A stretch of DNA of 64,000 nt, from contig CAJUMX010000002.1 in assembly GCA_910587705.1 (NCBI GenBank), positions 62,001 through 126,000 on the forward strand, read 5' to 3'. Each line of letters starts with the position of its first letter. Positions within the stretch are counted from its first letter, which is position 1. Both the position numbers and the translations under genes were made by a program. This DNA is from an uncultured Oscillibacter sp. GTDB taxonomy: Bacteria; Bacillota; Clostridia; Oscillospirales; Oscillospiraceae. Shown here one piece after another: positions 8,496 through 16,346 of the stretch. The notes under the pieces were generated by a model. The model was not told where the DNA came from. It did no database searches and saw only the letters and a program-made list of their open reading frames with translations.

Positions 8496-10598
8496 TCAGT
8501 TGGGCTTCACCCGGGTTTCCACGATCTTTTCCGCAATACTCTTGGGAATCTCCTCATAGCTGTGAGGCTCCATAGAGTACTGGCCGCGGCCCTGGGTGCT
8601 GGAGCGCAGATCGGTGGCGTAGCCAAACATGTTGGCAAGAGGCACCAACGCGTCCACCTGCTGAGCGCCGGGACGGGCTTCCTGTCCCTGGATTTGGCCG
8701 CGGCGGGCGGTCAAATCGCCGATCACGGTGCCAAGATACTCGTCGGGGACGATGACGGAAACCTTCATAATCGGCTCCAGCAGCGTGGCTCCCGCCTTGC
8801 GGCAAGCCTCCTTGAAGGCCATGGAACCGGCGATCTTAAAGGCCATCTCGGAGGAGTCGACCTCGTGATAAGAGCCGTCGTACAAGGTGACCTTCACGTC
8901 CACCACCGGGAAGCCGGCCATGACGCCCGCATTCATAGCGCCCTGGATACCCGCATCCACAGCGGGGATATATTCCTTAGGCACCGCGCCGCCCACGATG
9001 GCATTGACAAATTCGTAGCCCTTGCCGGACTCGTTGGGCTCCACGCGGATTTTGACGTGGCCATACTGGCCCTTGCCGCCGGACTGGCGGGCATATTTGG
9101 TGTCCTGCTCCACCGTTTTCTTGATGGTTTCCTTATAGGCAACCTGGGGAGCGCCCACGTTGGCCTCCACCTTGTACTCCCGGAGAAGGCGATCAACAAT
9201 GATCTCCAGATGCAGCTCGCCCATGCCGGCGATGATGGTCTGGCCGGTTTCCTCGTCGGTGTAGGTCTTGAAGGTGGGGTCCTCCTCCGCCAGCTTGATG
9301 AGGCCCATGGTCATCTTCTCCTGGCCGGCCTTGGTTTTAGGCTCAATGGCCACCCGGATAACAGGCTCGGGGAACTCCATAGACTCCAGAATGACGGGGT
9401 GCTTTTCGTCGCAGAGGGTATCGCCGGTGGTGGAGTTTTTCAGGCCGATGACCGCGGCGATGTCGCCGGCGTACACGGTTTCGATGTCCTCCCGGTGATT
9501 GGCGTGCATCTGGAGGATGCGGCCAATACGCTCCTTCTGCTTTTTCGTGGAGTTGAGCACCTGGGTGCCGGTGTTCAGCGTGCCAGAATAGACACGAATG
9601 AAGGACAGGCGGCCCACGTAAGGATCGGTGGCAATCTTGAATGCCAGGGCGGAGAAGGGCTCGTCGTCAGAGGAGGGACGATCCTCCTCTTCCTCGGTGT
9701 TGGGGTTGACGCCCTTGATGGCAGGAACGTCGGTAGGAGAAGGCATATAGTCCACAATGGCGTCCAGCATCTTTTGCACGCCCTTGTTTTTATAGGACGT
9801 ACCGCAGGTGACGGGAACCATTTCATTGGCGATGGTAGCCTTGCGGATGGCGGCCCGGATCTTGTCCTGGGGAACCTCCTGGCCGTCCAGATACATCTCC
9901 ATGATCTCCTCGTCGAACATGGAGACGGCATCCATCAGCTTCTCACGGTATTCGTTGGCAAGGTCCACCATGTCGGCGGGGATTTCCTCTACACGCATGT
10001 CCTTGCCCAGGTCATCATAATAGATATCCGCGTCCATCTCCACCAGGTCGATGATCCCCTTGAAGGTCTCCTCGCTGCCGATGGGGAGCTGAATGGGCAC
10101 GGCGTTGCACTTCAGGCGGTCCTCCACCATGTGGAGCACGTTGTAGAAGTCCGCGCCCATGATGTCCATTTTGTTGACGTAGATCATCCGGGGGACCTTG
10201 TAGGTGTCGGCCTGACGCCACACGGTCTCGGACTGGGGCTCCACGCCACCCTTGGCGCACAAAACGGTCACAGAGCCGTCCAGCACGCGTAGGGAGCGCT
10301 CCACCTCCACGGTGAAGTCCACGTGGCCCGGGGTGTCGATGATATTGATACGGGTGGGCTTGAACTGGTTCTTGGAACCAGACCAGTAGCAGGTGGTTGC
10401 GGCAGACGTAATGGTGATGCCGCGCTCCTGCTCCTGGGCCATCCAGTCCATCGTGGCGGTACCGTCGTGGGTCTCGCCAATTTTATAGTTCACGCCGGTG
10501 TAGAACAAGATTCGCTCGGTGGTTGTGGTCTTGCCCGCATCGATGTGCGCCATAATGCCGATGTTTCTGGTGTTTTCAAGCGATGTTTTTCTCGGCAT
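8496..10598 (-). CDS. fusA: Elongation factor G
   Basis: The GTPase that drives translocation on the ribosome. The 700 residues are the usual length. G1 AHIDAGKTT is near residue 17, G3 DTPGHVDF near 88 and G4 NKMDIMGA near 142; the C-terminal EF-G domains IV and V follow (GKGQYGHVKIRV near 500). It lies 21 bases after rpsG in the str operon. Nothing unusual is seen. Confidence 0.99.
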   Translation of the reverse strand: MPRKTSLENTRNIGIMAHIDAGKTTTTERILFYTGVNYKIGETHDGTATMDWMAQEQERGITITSAATTCYWSGSKNQFKPTRINIIDTPGHVDFTVEVERSLRVLDGSVTVLCAKGGVEPQSETVWRQADTYKVPRMIYVNKMDIMGADFYNVLHMVEDRLKCNAVPIQLPIGSEETFKGIIDLVEMDADIYYDDLGKDMRVEEIPADMVDLANEYREKLMDAVSMFDEEIMEMYLDGQEVPQDKIRAAIRKATIANEMVPVTCGTSYKNKGVQKMLDAIVDYMPSPTDVPAIKGVNPNTEEEEDRPSSDDEPFSALAFKIATDPYVGRLSFIRVYSGTLNTGTQVLNSTKKQKERIGRILQMHANHREDIETVYAGDIAAVIGLKNSTTGDTLCDEKHPVILESMEFPEPVIRVAIEPKTKAGQEKMTMGLIKLAEEDPTFKTYTDEETGQTIIAGMGELHLEIIVDRLLREYKVEANVGAPQVAYKETIKKTVEQDTKYARQSGGKGQYGHVKIRVEPNESGKGYEFVNAIVGGAVPKEYIPAVDAGIQGAMNAGVMAGFPVVDVKVTLYDGSYHEVDSSEMAFKIAGSMAFKEACRKAGATLLEPIMKVSVIVPDEYLGTVIGDLTARRGQIQGQEARPGAQQVDALVPLANMFGYATDLRSSTQGRGQYSMEPHSYEEIPKSIAEKIVETRVKPN

Positions 10599-10619
10599 AC
10601 TCGATTTCTCCTAACTAAC

Positions 10620-11090
10620 TTACCAGCGATAATGCGCGAAAGCCTTGTTGGCCTCGGCCTGTTTGTGCATATCCTCGCGCTTTTTCACCGCTCCGCCGGT
10701 ATTGTTGGCGGCGTCCATGATTTCGCCGGCAAGGCGCTCGGCCATCGTGCGCTCGCTCCGGGCGCGGGAATAGGTGGTCAGCCACCGCAGACCCAGCGTG
10801 GTGCGCCGGGCGGGGCGAACCTCCATGGGGACCTGATAGTTGGCGCCGCCCACACGGCGGGCCTTGACTTCCAGGCTGGGCATGATATTGTCCATGGCCT
10901 GGGTGAACACTTCAACGGGGTCGTTTCCGGTTTTCTCCTTGATCTGGTCGAAAGCCGCGTAGACCACCTTCTGCGCCACGCCCTTTTTGCCGTCCAGCAT
11001 CACGTTGTTGACCAGACGCGTCACCAGCACGGAGCCGTACATGGGGTCGGGCAGAATTTCTCTCTTGGGAACATTACCTCTTCTAGGCAC
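10620..11090 (-). CDS. rpsG: 30S ribosomal protein S7
   Basis: Primary 16S rRNA binder of the small-subunit head. I place the start at the GTG at 11090, giving the canonical beginning (M/V)PRRGNVPKRE and the standard 156 residues. An in-frame ATG at 11108 would add six residues, but that ATG-AAG-GAG-GGA stretch is itself the Shine-Dalgarno site (AAGGAGGGA) of the GTG. Motifs LEVKARRVGGANYQVP and the Arg-rich region are typical. It belongs to the str operon between rpsL and fusA. Confidence 0.97.
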   Translation of the reverse strand: MPRRGNVPKREILPDPMYGSVLVTRLVNNVMLDGKKGVAQKVVYAAFDQIKEKTGNDPVEVFTQAMDNIMPSLEVKARRVGGANYQVPMEVRPARRTTLGLRWLTTYSRARSERTMAERLAGEIMDAANNTGGAVKKREDMHKQAEANKAFAHYRW

Positions 11091-11238
11091 TATGCTTCCC
11101 TCCTTCATAATGATTCTATGATCTCATAGGTACTCAAAAGGCGTATCTCAGCCTTCCGTGAATGCCTCTGCCGAAGGGCAACGCCCCGCATTTATATAAA
11201 ATGCCTGTTCGGCAAAGTGATTCTTTGGGGGGTTGTCC

Positions 11239-11655
11239 TTATTTGGACTTGGGCCGCTTGGCACCGTACTTGGAACGGCTCTGCATCCGGCCGGACACGC
11301 CCTGGGTATCCAGAGTGCCGCGGATGATGTGGTAACGGACGCCGGGAAGGTCCTTGACACGGCCGCCGCGGATCATGACCACGGAGTGCTCCTGGAGGGA
11401 GTGGCCCACGCCGGGAATATAGGCGGTGACCTCGTAGCCGTTGGTCAGACGCACACGGGCGATCTTACGCAGAGCGGAGTTGGGCTTCTTGGGGGTTGCG
11501 GTTCTCACGGCGGTGCAGACGCCTCTCTTCTGAGGGGAGGGCTGATTGGTGGTCTTGGTTTTCAGGGTGTTCAGACCGAACTGCAGGGCGGGAGAATTGG
11601 ACTTGTAGGAAGCCTGTTCTCTTCCTTTACGGACCAGCTGGTTAAAAGTAGGCAT
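11239..11655 (-). CDS. rpsL: 30S ribosomal protein S12
   Basis: Decoding-centre protein. The 138-residue form starts MPTFNQLVRKGR at 11655, with AGGAGA six to seven bases upstream; an ATG seven codons earlier is rejected because it would include the ribosome site. The streptomycin-region motifs TATPKKPNSALRK and GVRYHIIRGTLDTQGV are intact, with the K42-type lysine (PKKPNS) unchanged, so no resistance substitution is seen there. Confidence 0.98.
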   Translation of the reverse strand: MPTFNQLVRKGREQASYKSNSPALQFGLNTLKTKTTNQPSPQKRGVCTAVRTATPKKPNSALRKIARVRLTNGYEVTAYIPGVGHSLQEHSVVMIRGGRVKDLPGVRYHIIRGTLDTQGVSGRMQSRSKYGAKRPKSK

Positions 11656-11746
11656 TGAATTTCTCCTTTCTTTCATATTTTGAAGTTTATTTTTTACAGA
11701 AAGCCGGAAGGCTATTCCGAAAAAACCAAAAAGTTCTCACGCGCAT

Positions 11747-11980
11747 TCAGGGAATCAGCTCCACCACGACGGAGGCTCCCACGGCAATGCCGCAGGCCCG
11801 GCCAAGCTGGGCCATGGTCCGCCCCGTTTCCACAGGGATACCGGCGGCAGCACATTCCGCGGCAATGGGCTCTACCAAAGCCGGATCTGCGTCGCTGGCC
11901 AAATATACCCGGCAGGCCCGTCCCTCTCGAATGGCCTTGCGGGACTGCTTCACGCCAACGACCCGCTTTCCAGCCTCCAT
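11747..11980 (-). CDS. L7Ae/L30e-family RNA-binding protein (YbxF/RplGB type)
   Basis: A 77-residue member of the L7Ae family, which binds kink-turn RNA; in Bacillus the equivalent YbxF lies between rpoC and rpsL. The start at 11980 (MEAGKRVVGVKQSRKAI) is set by GGAGGAGG seven bases upstream. The C-terminal GIAVGASVVVEL is typical. It is the first gene of the str transcript and follows a strong promoter at 12059-12087. Role in the cell is not settled in any relative. Confidence 0.9.
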   Translation of the reverse strand: MEAGKRVVGVKQSRKAIREGRACRVYLASDADPALVEPIAAECAAAGIPVETGRTMAQLGRACGIAVGASVVVELIP

Positions 11981-12058
11981 GGGGACCACCTCCTCCGGCG
12001 TCGCTTCCGCTGAGGAGCGCACAGCAAAATTCACGGACCTAGTTCCGCGCAAGTAGGC

Positions 12059-12087
12059 ATTATAGCATGGCCGCCCCCCTCCGTCAA
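12059..12087 (-). promoter_or_regulatory. Main promoter of the str operon
   Basis: Minus strand TTGACG (12087-12082), 17-base spacer, TATAAT (12064-12059). The leader of about 70 bases runs to the L7Ae-like start. This is a near-perfect promoter placed where rpoC would normally lie. Confidence 0.8.
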
Positions 12088-12146
12088 GTGTTTTTGGCAA
12101 AAAGATTTTCATTTTCCTGTCTTTCCAGGGATTTCTCCGCTTCGCT

Positions 12147-12983
12147 TCACAGCAGAGGCGGCCGGAGGAATCCAATCAGGGCCAGGAGGGCAAAGTGGGC
12201 GGGGTAAAACGCGTAGCAAAAGCGCTGAAAGCCCTTCCCGGCCCTCCCCTTTTCTCCGTTATCCGAAAGCGTAACCAGCATCCCAAAGTAGTTGCCCAGC
12301 ACGTTCAAAAGGCTGTTCCGCAGAGCTCCGGTCAGTTCCGGCGTTCCCAGGCTCTCCGCAACCCACAAAACAAGCCCCCGGCGAGACAGCAGAACGGTGG
12401 GAATATAGATGAGCGCCTTCTGCCAGCGGGGGCAGCTGCGAGTAATGTAATAAACCCAGGCCAGAATGATATAGCCCTGTCCGCCCTCCATGCGGAGCTC
12501 CATGGCAAGCCAGGTGGCCGCCGCCACGACTAAGGGGCTCAGGAAAAGCAGCTTCCGGCGCTTCAGCTCCTCGTGAGCCCAGAGGACGCACAGAGCCAGG
12601 GCCAGCGTGAACAGGATGTTCAGCCCGGTCTCCCGCCAGTCTCCCACCACGCCCAGCACCCGCATCTCCGCCAAGTCAAACAGCGTATAGGGCGCCTGGG
12701 CAATGACCGCCGTCAGAAAAACGCGACCTATGTAGTGACGAACGTTGGAGGTATGCGCAAACCCTTGGGCAATACAATACACGAAAATAGGCGCCGCCAA
12801 ACGGCCAATATACATTATATATAAAATGCACTCGTCCAGCAGCCAGTCGGCAAGGCCCTCATAGCCGCCGCTCCATAAAAGGTCCGCCAAGGGAGCAAAT
12901 ATCTGATGCAGAGGAAAGATACGGACGGTGTGGTCAAAAACCATGCAGCCTATGGCAAAAATTTTCAGTTGTTTGTAGCTCAT
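12147..12983 (-). CDS. TraX-family integral membrane protein
   Basis: A 278-residue protein of about eight hydrophobic segments that begins MSYKQLKIFAIGCMVFDHT; the LK-x-IA-x(2)-CMV-x-DH-x motif is the hallmark of the TraX family. F-plasmid TraX acetylates pilin, but chromosomal Firmicutes members are not tied to conjugation and their substrate is unknown; an acyltransferase role is inference. No conjugation genes are nearby. AGGAGG sits eight bases before the start. The upstream region contains direct repeats suited to a response regulator (13041-13080). Confidence 0.85.
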   Translation of the reverse strand: MSYKQLKIFAIGCMVFDHTVRIFPLHQIFAPLADLLWSGGYEGLADWLLDECILYIMYIGRLAAPIFVYCIAQGFAHTSNVRHYIGRVFLTAVIAQAPYTLFDLAEMRVLGVVGDWRETGLNILFTLALALCVLWAHEELKRRKLLFLSPLVVAAATWLAMELRMEGGQGYIILAWVYYITRSCPRWQKALIYIPTVLLSRRGLVLWVAESLGTPELTGALRNSLLNVLGNYFGMLVTLSDNGEKGRAGKGFQRFCYAFYPAHFALLALIGFLRPPLL

Positions 12984-13025
12984 GTTATCCTCCTAAATAT
13001 TCGGCCCGAAGCCAATTTCAAGGAG

Positions 13026-13080
13026 AGTATACACGCCGTTTCTTACAAACAACTTGACAAAAATCTTACGAATTTCTTAC
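13026..13080 (-). promoter_or_regulatory. traX promoter with TCTTAC direct repeats
   Basis: On the plus strand TCTTAC occurs at 13041-13046, 13064-13069 and 13075-13080. The last two are 11 bases apart, and the first is 23 away, so all lie on one helix face. On the minus strand TATACT (13031-13026) is a good -10 box, but there is no good -35 box; the repeats take its place. This is the layout of an OmpR-family activator site. Confidence 0.55.
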
Positions 13081-13157
13081 AATTATAATTTCGTTCTGAA
13101 CCGTCTGCTTAAACAGCCGTTCTCCTCCCTCACCGTTCTCCTTCCCAGCAATGCGCC

Positions 13158-13186
13158 TTGACAAATTTCGACAAAACAGGTAGTAT
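13158..13186 (+). promoter_or_regulatory. Promoter of the cupin gene
   Basis: TTGACA (13158-13163), 17-base spacer, TAGTAT (13181-13186), 45 bases before the start codon. Confidence 0.75.
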
Positions 13187-13231
13187 AGAGCAGGTTATCC
13201 CGACGAGAGAGAACGGAGGCGACACGCACGC

Positions 13232-13684
13232 ATGGAGGATGTTCTGTTCAAGCCCATACCCGGCGAGGGCATCATGCCCCACAAGCCGGAAACAGACAAG
13301 CCGAAGCCGGAGCCGCCCAAGGACGGCCCCATTCTGGCCCGGGTCCAGGACACCCGGCCCCGGCATCTGGACGGCGGCAGAACCGTCCTGCGCCCAAGTC
13401 TCCCCTACGATAACAAAAGCCACATGATGAGCTGCTTCCTGGACCTGTACATCGGGGCAAAATACGCCCCCTCTCCTTCCCTTCCCGGCTGTATCTGCCA
13501 CGCCACGGTGCTTTACGGCACCGTTATCCTGACGGCGGAAGGCCAGGACTTCCAGCTCCTGGAGCGGGATGCCATCCGGTTTAGAGCGGACCAGCCCTAT
13601 CACTTCGGCAACATGTCCAGCGGCACCGGGCGGCTGCTGCTGGAATATCAATACCTGCAAAATCCCACTGAAACCATGGAATGA
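13232..13684 (+). CDS. Small cupin-like protein
   Basis: A 150-residue protein. After a Pro/Lys-rich lead (about residues 13-33) the rest looks like one cupin barrel: CHATVLYGTVILTAEGQDFQ and LLERDAIRFRADQPYHFGN read as the glycine-rich turn and the second cupin motif with a histidine near the end. The same fold is used as the AraC sensor domain, but no DNA-binding part is present. Metal ligands are incomplete, so a binding or sensing role is as likely as catalysis. GGAGG is 12 bases upstream, rather far, but no better start is visible. Confidence 0.65.
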   Translation: MEDVLFKPIPGEGIMPHKPETDKPKPEPPKDGPILARVQDTRPRHLDGGRTVLRPSLPYDNKSHMMSCFLDLYIGAKYAPSPSLPGCICHATVLYGTVILTAEGQDFQLLERDAIRFRADQPYHFGNMSSGTGRLLLEYQYLQNPTETME

Positions 13685-13686
13685 GG

Positions 13687-13721
13687 AAAGGGGCCGGCGC
13701 TGTAAGCGCCGGCCCCTTTCC
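13687..13721 (+). terminator. Terminator after the cupin gene
   Basis: AAAGGGGCCGGCGC and the matching arm AGCGCCGGCCCCTTT form a stem of 13-14 bp with a short loop, then CCTT. It may also serve bioY arriving from the right. Confidence 0.8.
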
Positions 13722-13744
13722 TTAAGAAAGAGAGGGCTAGGAAA

Positions 13745-14305
13745 TCACTGGACATATTTTTCGATCCGCTGCGCCAGCAGCACCGCCAGAGCCAGCTTCA
13801 GTAGATCCGGGAGAATAAAGGGAAACACGCAATAACCCAGGGCAGTTAACAAGCCCACAGGCTTCCCCATCTGGGCGTAAAGGACCAGATACCAGGCAGT
13901 CCCGAAGGCATAGCACAAAATCAGCCCAAATACGCTGGCGGCAATTTTCACTTTCAAGGTTTCTCCCAGTTTGGCGGTCATCAGCCAGTAGAGCAGCGCC
14001 TGGAAGAAGAATCCCAGAATGTAGCCGCCGGTGGCTCCCAGCAGTACGCTGAGACCGCCTCTGAAATTGCTGAACACCGGCGCACCCACGGCTCCAAGCA
14101 GCAAATAGGCGGTGACAGCATAGGTTCCCCGCCTTCCTCCCAAGGTCAGCAGGGCGGCAAAAATAGCGAAGGTCTGCATGGTGAACTGAATCAGGGGCGC
14201 GGGGACGGGCACGGAAATCCAGGCGCACACCGCCGTCAAGACGGTGAAAAGGGCAATCAGGGTCAGGTCCTTTGTCCGCAGCCGGGACACAGCTTGTTCG
14301 GGCAT
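13745..14305 (-). CDS. bioY: Biotin transporter substrate-binding S component BioY
   Basis: A 186-residue membrane protein with six hydrophobic segments; it captures biotin for an energy-coupling-factor (ECF) transporter. Family marks are the N-terminal PLIQFTMQTFAIFAALLTLG and GATGGYILGFFFQALL. ATG at 14305 (MPEQAVSRLRTK) has AGGAGG about nine bases upstream; an in-frame ATG at 14359 is upstream of the promoter and is rejected. No ecfA/T genes are nearby, so it likely shares a housekeeping ECF module. A BirA-type operator over the -35 box (14360-14391) indicates repression when biotin is sufficient. Confidence 0.95.
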   Translation of the reverse strand: MPEQAVSRLRTKDLTLIALFTVLTAVCAWISVPVPAPLIQFTMQTFAIFAALLTLGGRRGTYAVTAYLLLGAVGAPVFSNFRGGLSVLLGATGGYILGFFFQALLYWLMTAKLGETLKVKIAASVFGLILCYAFGTAWYLVLYAQMGKPVGLLTALGYCVFPFILPDLLKLALAVLLAQRIEKYVQ

Positions 14306-14337
14306 AAAAGTGTTCCTCCTTTTTCTTCCTGGCTCTG

Positions 14338-14391
14338 AGGATAACGCAAATCCCTCCATTTGTCAACCATTATTTTCAAATTGGTTTACAA
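14338..14391 (-). promoter_or_regulatory. bioY promoter with BirA operator
   Basis: On the minus strand TTGTAAACC (14391-14383), 14 bases, then GGTTGACAA (14368-14360) form the inverted repeat recognised by the biotin repressor BirA. The TTGACA inside the second half-site (14366-14361) is the -35 box; the -10 is TATCCT (14343-14338), spacing 17. BirA bound to biotinyl-AMP would therefore cover the -35 box. Confidence 0.85.
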
Positions 14392-14394
14392 GTT

Positions 14395-14428
14395 TTTCGA
14401 AAACAGCGGGAGAGGCTGAGCCCCTCCC
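14395..14428 (-). terminator. Terminator after the uracil-DNA glycosylase gene
   Basis: Minus strand GGGAGGGGC, a short loop and GCCTCTCCC form nine pairs (one G-U), followed by GCTGTTTTC. It isolates bioY from the upstream gene. Confidence 0.65.
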
Positions 14429-14439
14429 CCTTTTTGCGC

Positions 14440-15009
14440 TCAAAGCTCCGTATGCTCGCACAGTTCCCGGGCCTTGGCCTGGATGGCTTTCAAGTCCTCA
14501 AAGGTGTCGGGGCGCTTGCGAACGTCCCGGAGCAGCGCCGCCGGATGATACAGGGCGGTCATCCAAACGCCGTTTCGCTCAAACCACTGGCCATGCTCCT
14601 GGGTGATGCGGAAATCATCCTTGATGATGACCTTGGCCGCGATACGGCCCAGGCAGACGATGATTTTAGGCCGCAGCAGCGCCGTCTGGCGGCGGAGCCA
14701 ATCGATGCAGGCATCCTGTTCCACCCCCAGGGGGTCCCGGTTCTGCGGCGGGCGGCACTTGACGATGTTGGCAATGTAAACCTTGCTCCGATCCAGGTTT
14801 ACCATCTCCAGCATCTCGTCCAGCAGCTTCCCCGCCCGGCCCACAAAGGGCAGCCCCTGCTCGTCCTCGTTCTGCCCGGGGCCTTCGCCGATGAGCAACA
14901 GCTCGGCGTTCTCCGAGCCGTCCCCAAAAACCACGTTATGACGGGTATCCGCAAGGGAACATCCTTTACAGGACAAACATTCCTTTCGCAAGCTCTCCCA
15001 AGTATCCAT
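14440..15009 (-). CDS. Uracil-DNA glycosylase, family 4 (iron-sulfur)
   Basis: Removes uracil from DNA. The 189-residue protein starts MDTWESLRKE at 15009, where AGGAGG lies eight bases upstream; an in-frame codon at 15048 is not supported. Family-4 marks are the catalytic loop GEGPGQNEDEQG near residue 41, the Cys pair CLSCKGC near residue 12, further cysteines at KCRPP and DACIDW (the 4Fe-4S ligands), and the C-terminal HPAALLR near residue 155. Glu/Gln placement after GPGQNED suggests family 4 rather than 5. Confidence 0.93.
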   Translation of the reverse strand: MDTWESLRKECLSCKGCSLADTRHNVVFGDGSENAELLLIGEGPGQNEDEQGLPFVGRAGKLLDEMLEMVNLDRSKVYIANIVKCRPPQNRDPLGVEQDACIDWLRRQTALLRPKIIVCLGRIAAKVIIKDDFRITQEHGQWFERNGVWMTALYHPAALLRDVRKRPDTFEDLKAIQAKARELCEHTEL

Positions 15010-15126
15010 ACAAAAATCCTCCTGTCTTTTTCTCGCTTTTTCAACCATTGTACCATGAAAAAACTACCGGTGCAAGAGGCGGATACCATCCTGTCCACGG
15101 GAGACACTGAAACCCGAGGTGATATG

Positions 15127-15651
15127 ATGGCCCCCTGGCTCTGGTATTTTTGGATATACAGCTTTCTGGGCTGGCTGGTGGAGCTGGCCTTTGCCGCCGT
15201 CTCCCAGTCGGAGGAAAAACGGCGGCGCTGTCTGCTGCTCCTGCCCCTGTGCCCGGTATATGGGCTGGGAATGTTGGCGGCGCTGGCTCTGCCTCCCATG
15301 AACTGGCTGGGCGTAACCGTCCTGGGCGGGCTGGCGGCCACGGCGGTGGAATACGCCTACCACTGGGCGGGAGAACGGTTTCTAGGCGTCCACTTTTGGG
15401 ACTATGCCCAGGTCCCCGGGAATCTCCAGGGACGGGTCTGCCTGCCCTTCACCCTGGCCTGGGGAGTGCTGGTATGGGCGGCCGTGGAATTCGTCCAGCC
15501 TATGGTGGCCGTTCTGGCCGCATCGGTCCCGGAGGCGGCAACCTATATTTGCCTGCTGGTTTTCACAGGGGACTTGGTCTGTTCCCTCCGATTCCTCCAG
15601 GTTACGGGAGACCTGAGGGGAATGCGGGCGGCTGTGTTTTCCCCGGATTAA
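15127..15651 (+). CDS. CmpB-type membrane protein (putative ABC transporter permease family)
   Basis: A 174-residue protein with four to five membrane segments that opens WLWYFWIYSFLGWLVE, the diagnostic start of the Firmicutes family annotated as putative ABC transporter permease (ABC_trans_CmpB). No ATPase or binding protein is near, and the family has no proven function. GAGG lies seven bases before the ATG at 15127 (four before the ATG at 15124). The TAA stop overlaps the stop of the convergent mtnN in the palindrome TTAA. Confidence 0.8.
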   Translation: MAPWLWYFWIYSFLGWLVELAFAAVSQSEEKRRRCLLLLPLCPVYGLGMLAALALPPMNWLGVTVLGGLAATAVEYAYHWAGERFLGVHFWDYAQVPGNLQGRVCLPFTLAWGVLVWAAVEFVQPMVAVLAASVPEAATYICLLVFTGDLVCSLRFLQVTGDLRGMRAAVFSPD

Positions 15652-16331
15652 CCCCACCCTTGCAGCAGTCCTATCGTAATCTCCGCCGCAAGCTCGGAGG
15701 CTCGCGCGCAGTTCTCTTCAAAGGTCTCCACTCCGCTGTCCTCGCCGGTGTCGGTGATGCTCCGCACCGCCAGAAAAGGAACACGATTCACATAGCACAC
15801 ATGCGCCACAGCCGCCGTTTCCATATCCACGGCCAAGGGGCTGTGCGCTTGAAGAATACGCTCCCGGCCCTTGGCTTCAATAAACTGTTCCCCTGTGGCA
15901 ATCGTCCCAAAGAATACCGAATGTTCCGTAGCTTCCGCGTAATTCCTTGCCACGGAAAGTAGCCCCTCATCTGAGGGAAAATACACCGAGGGCATCCAGG
16001 GATGAAATTCCGTCAGGATATCCTGCGCCACATCATGGTAAACCGAGCGCTCCGCCACGACCGTATCGAAGAGCTTGATTTTCGGGTCCATGCCTCCGGC
16101 CACCCCGGCGTTGACCACCGCATCTGCGTTAAAAACCTCTATCATCAATTCCGCCGCTATGGCGGCATTTACCTTACACACACCGCTGTAAGCCGCGATC
16201 ACGTAGATTTTCCCAATCGTTCCCTCATAAAATTTCAGCCGGGTCTTTTCCGTGACCCGCCGGACCTCCATAGCCTTTAAAAAGGGCGCCAATTCCGTGT
16301 CGCTGGCACATAAAATGCCCGTTTTCTTCAT
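15648..16331 (-). CDS. mtnN: 5'-methylthioadenosine/S-adenosylhomocysteine nucleosidase
   Basis: Splits MTA and SAH, clearing by-products of methylation and polyamine synthesis. The 227-residue sequence shows the family order: an early acidic residue in CASDTELAPF, NAGVAGGMDP near residue 75, and DMETAAVAHVCY near 168, with the catalytic Asp in VRSITDTGED near 192. It is next to the rRNA methyltransferase rlmI, which makes SAH, on the same strand with a 15-base gap. The N-terminal glutamate motif differs slightly from the common MDEE form. Confidence 0.93.
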   Translation of the reverse strand: MKKTGILCASDTELAPFLKAMEVRRVTEKTRLKFYEGTIGKIYVIAAYSGVCKVNAAIAAELMIEVFNADAVVNAGVAGGMDPKIKLFDTVVAERSVYHDVAQDILTEFHPWMPSVYFPSDEGLLSVARNYAEATEHSVFFGTIATGEQFIEAKGRERILQAHSPLAVDMETAAVAHVCYVNRVPFLAVRSITDTGEDSGVETFEENCARASELAAEITIGLLQGWG

Positions 16332-16346
16332 ACAAGGTTTTCTCCT

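Noticed and set aside
8562..10292. A 576-codon plus-strand frame opposite fusA
   Set aside because: Antisense shadow of EF-G; the translation is His/Gly/Val-rich with no domain, and no ribosome site or promoter is seen.
12147..12983. TraX-like gene as a sign of a conjugative element
   Set aside because: No relaxase, coupling protein, integrase or attachment repeats are nearby; chromosomal TraX-family genes are common in Clostridia.
13155..13240. Small gene starting near 13158 (89 codons) overlapping the cupin gene
   Set aside because: Its start would lie on the -35 box of the cupin promoter, it has no ribosome site, and it runs out of frame through the cupin coding sequence.
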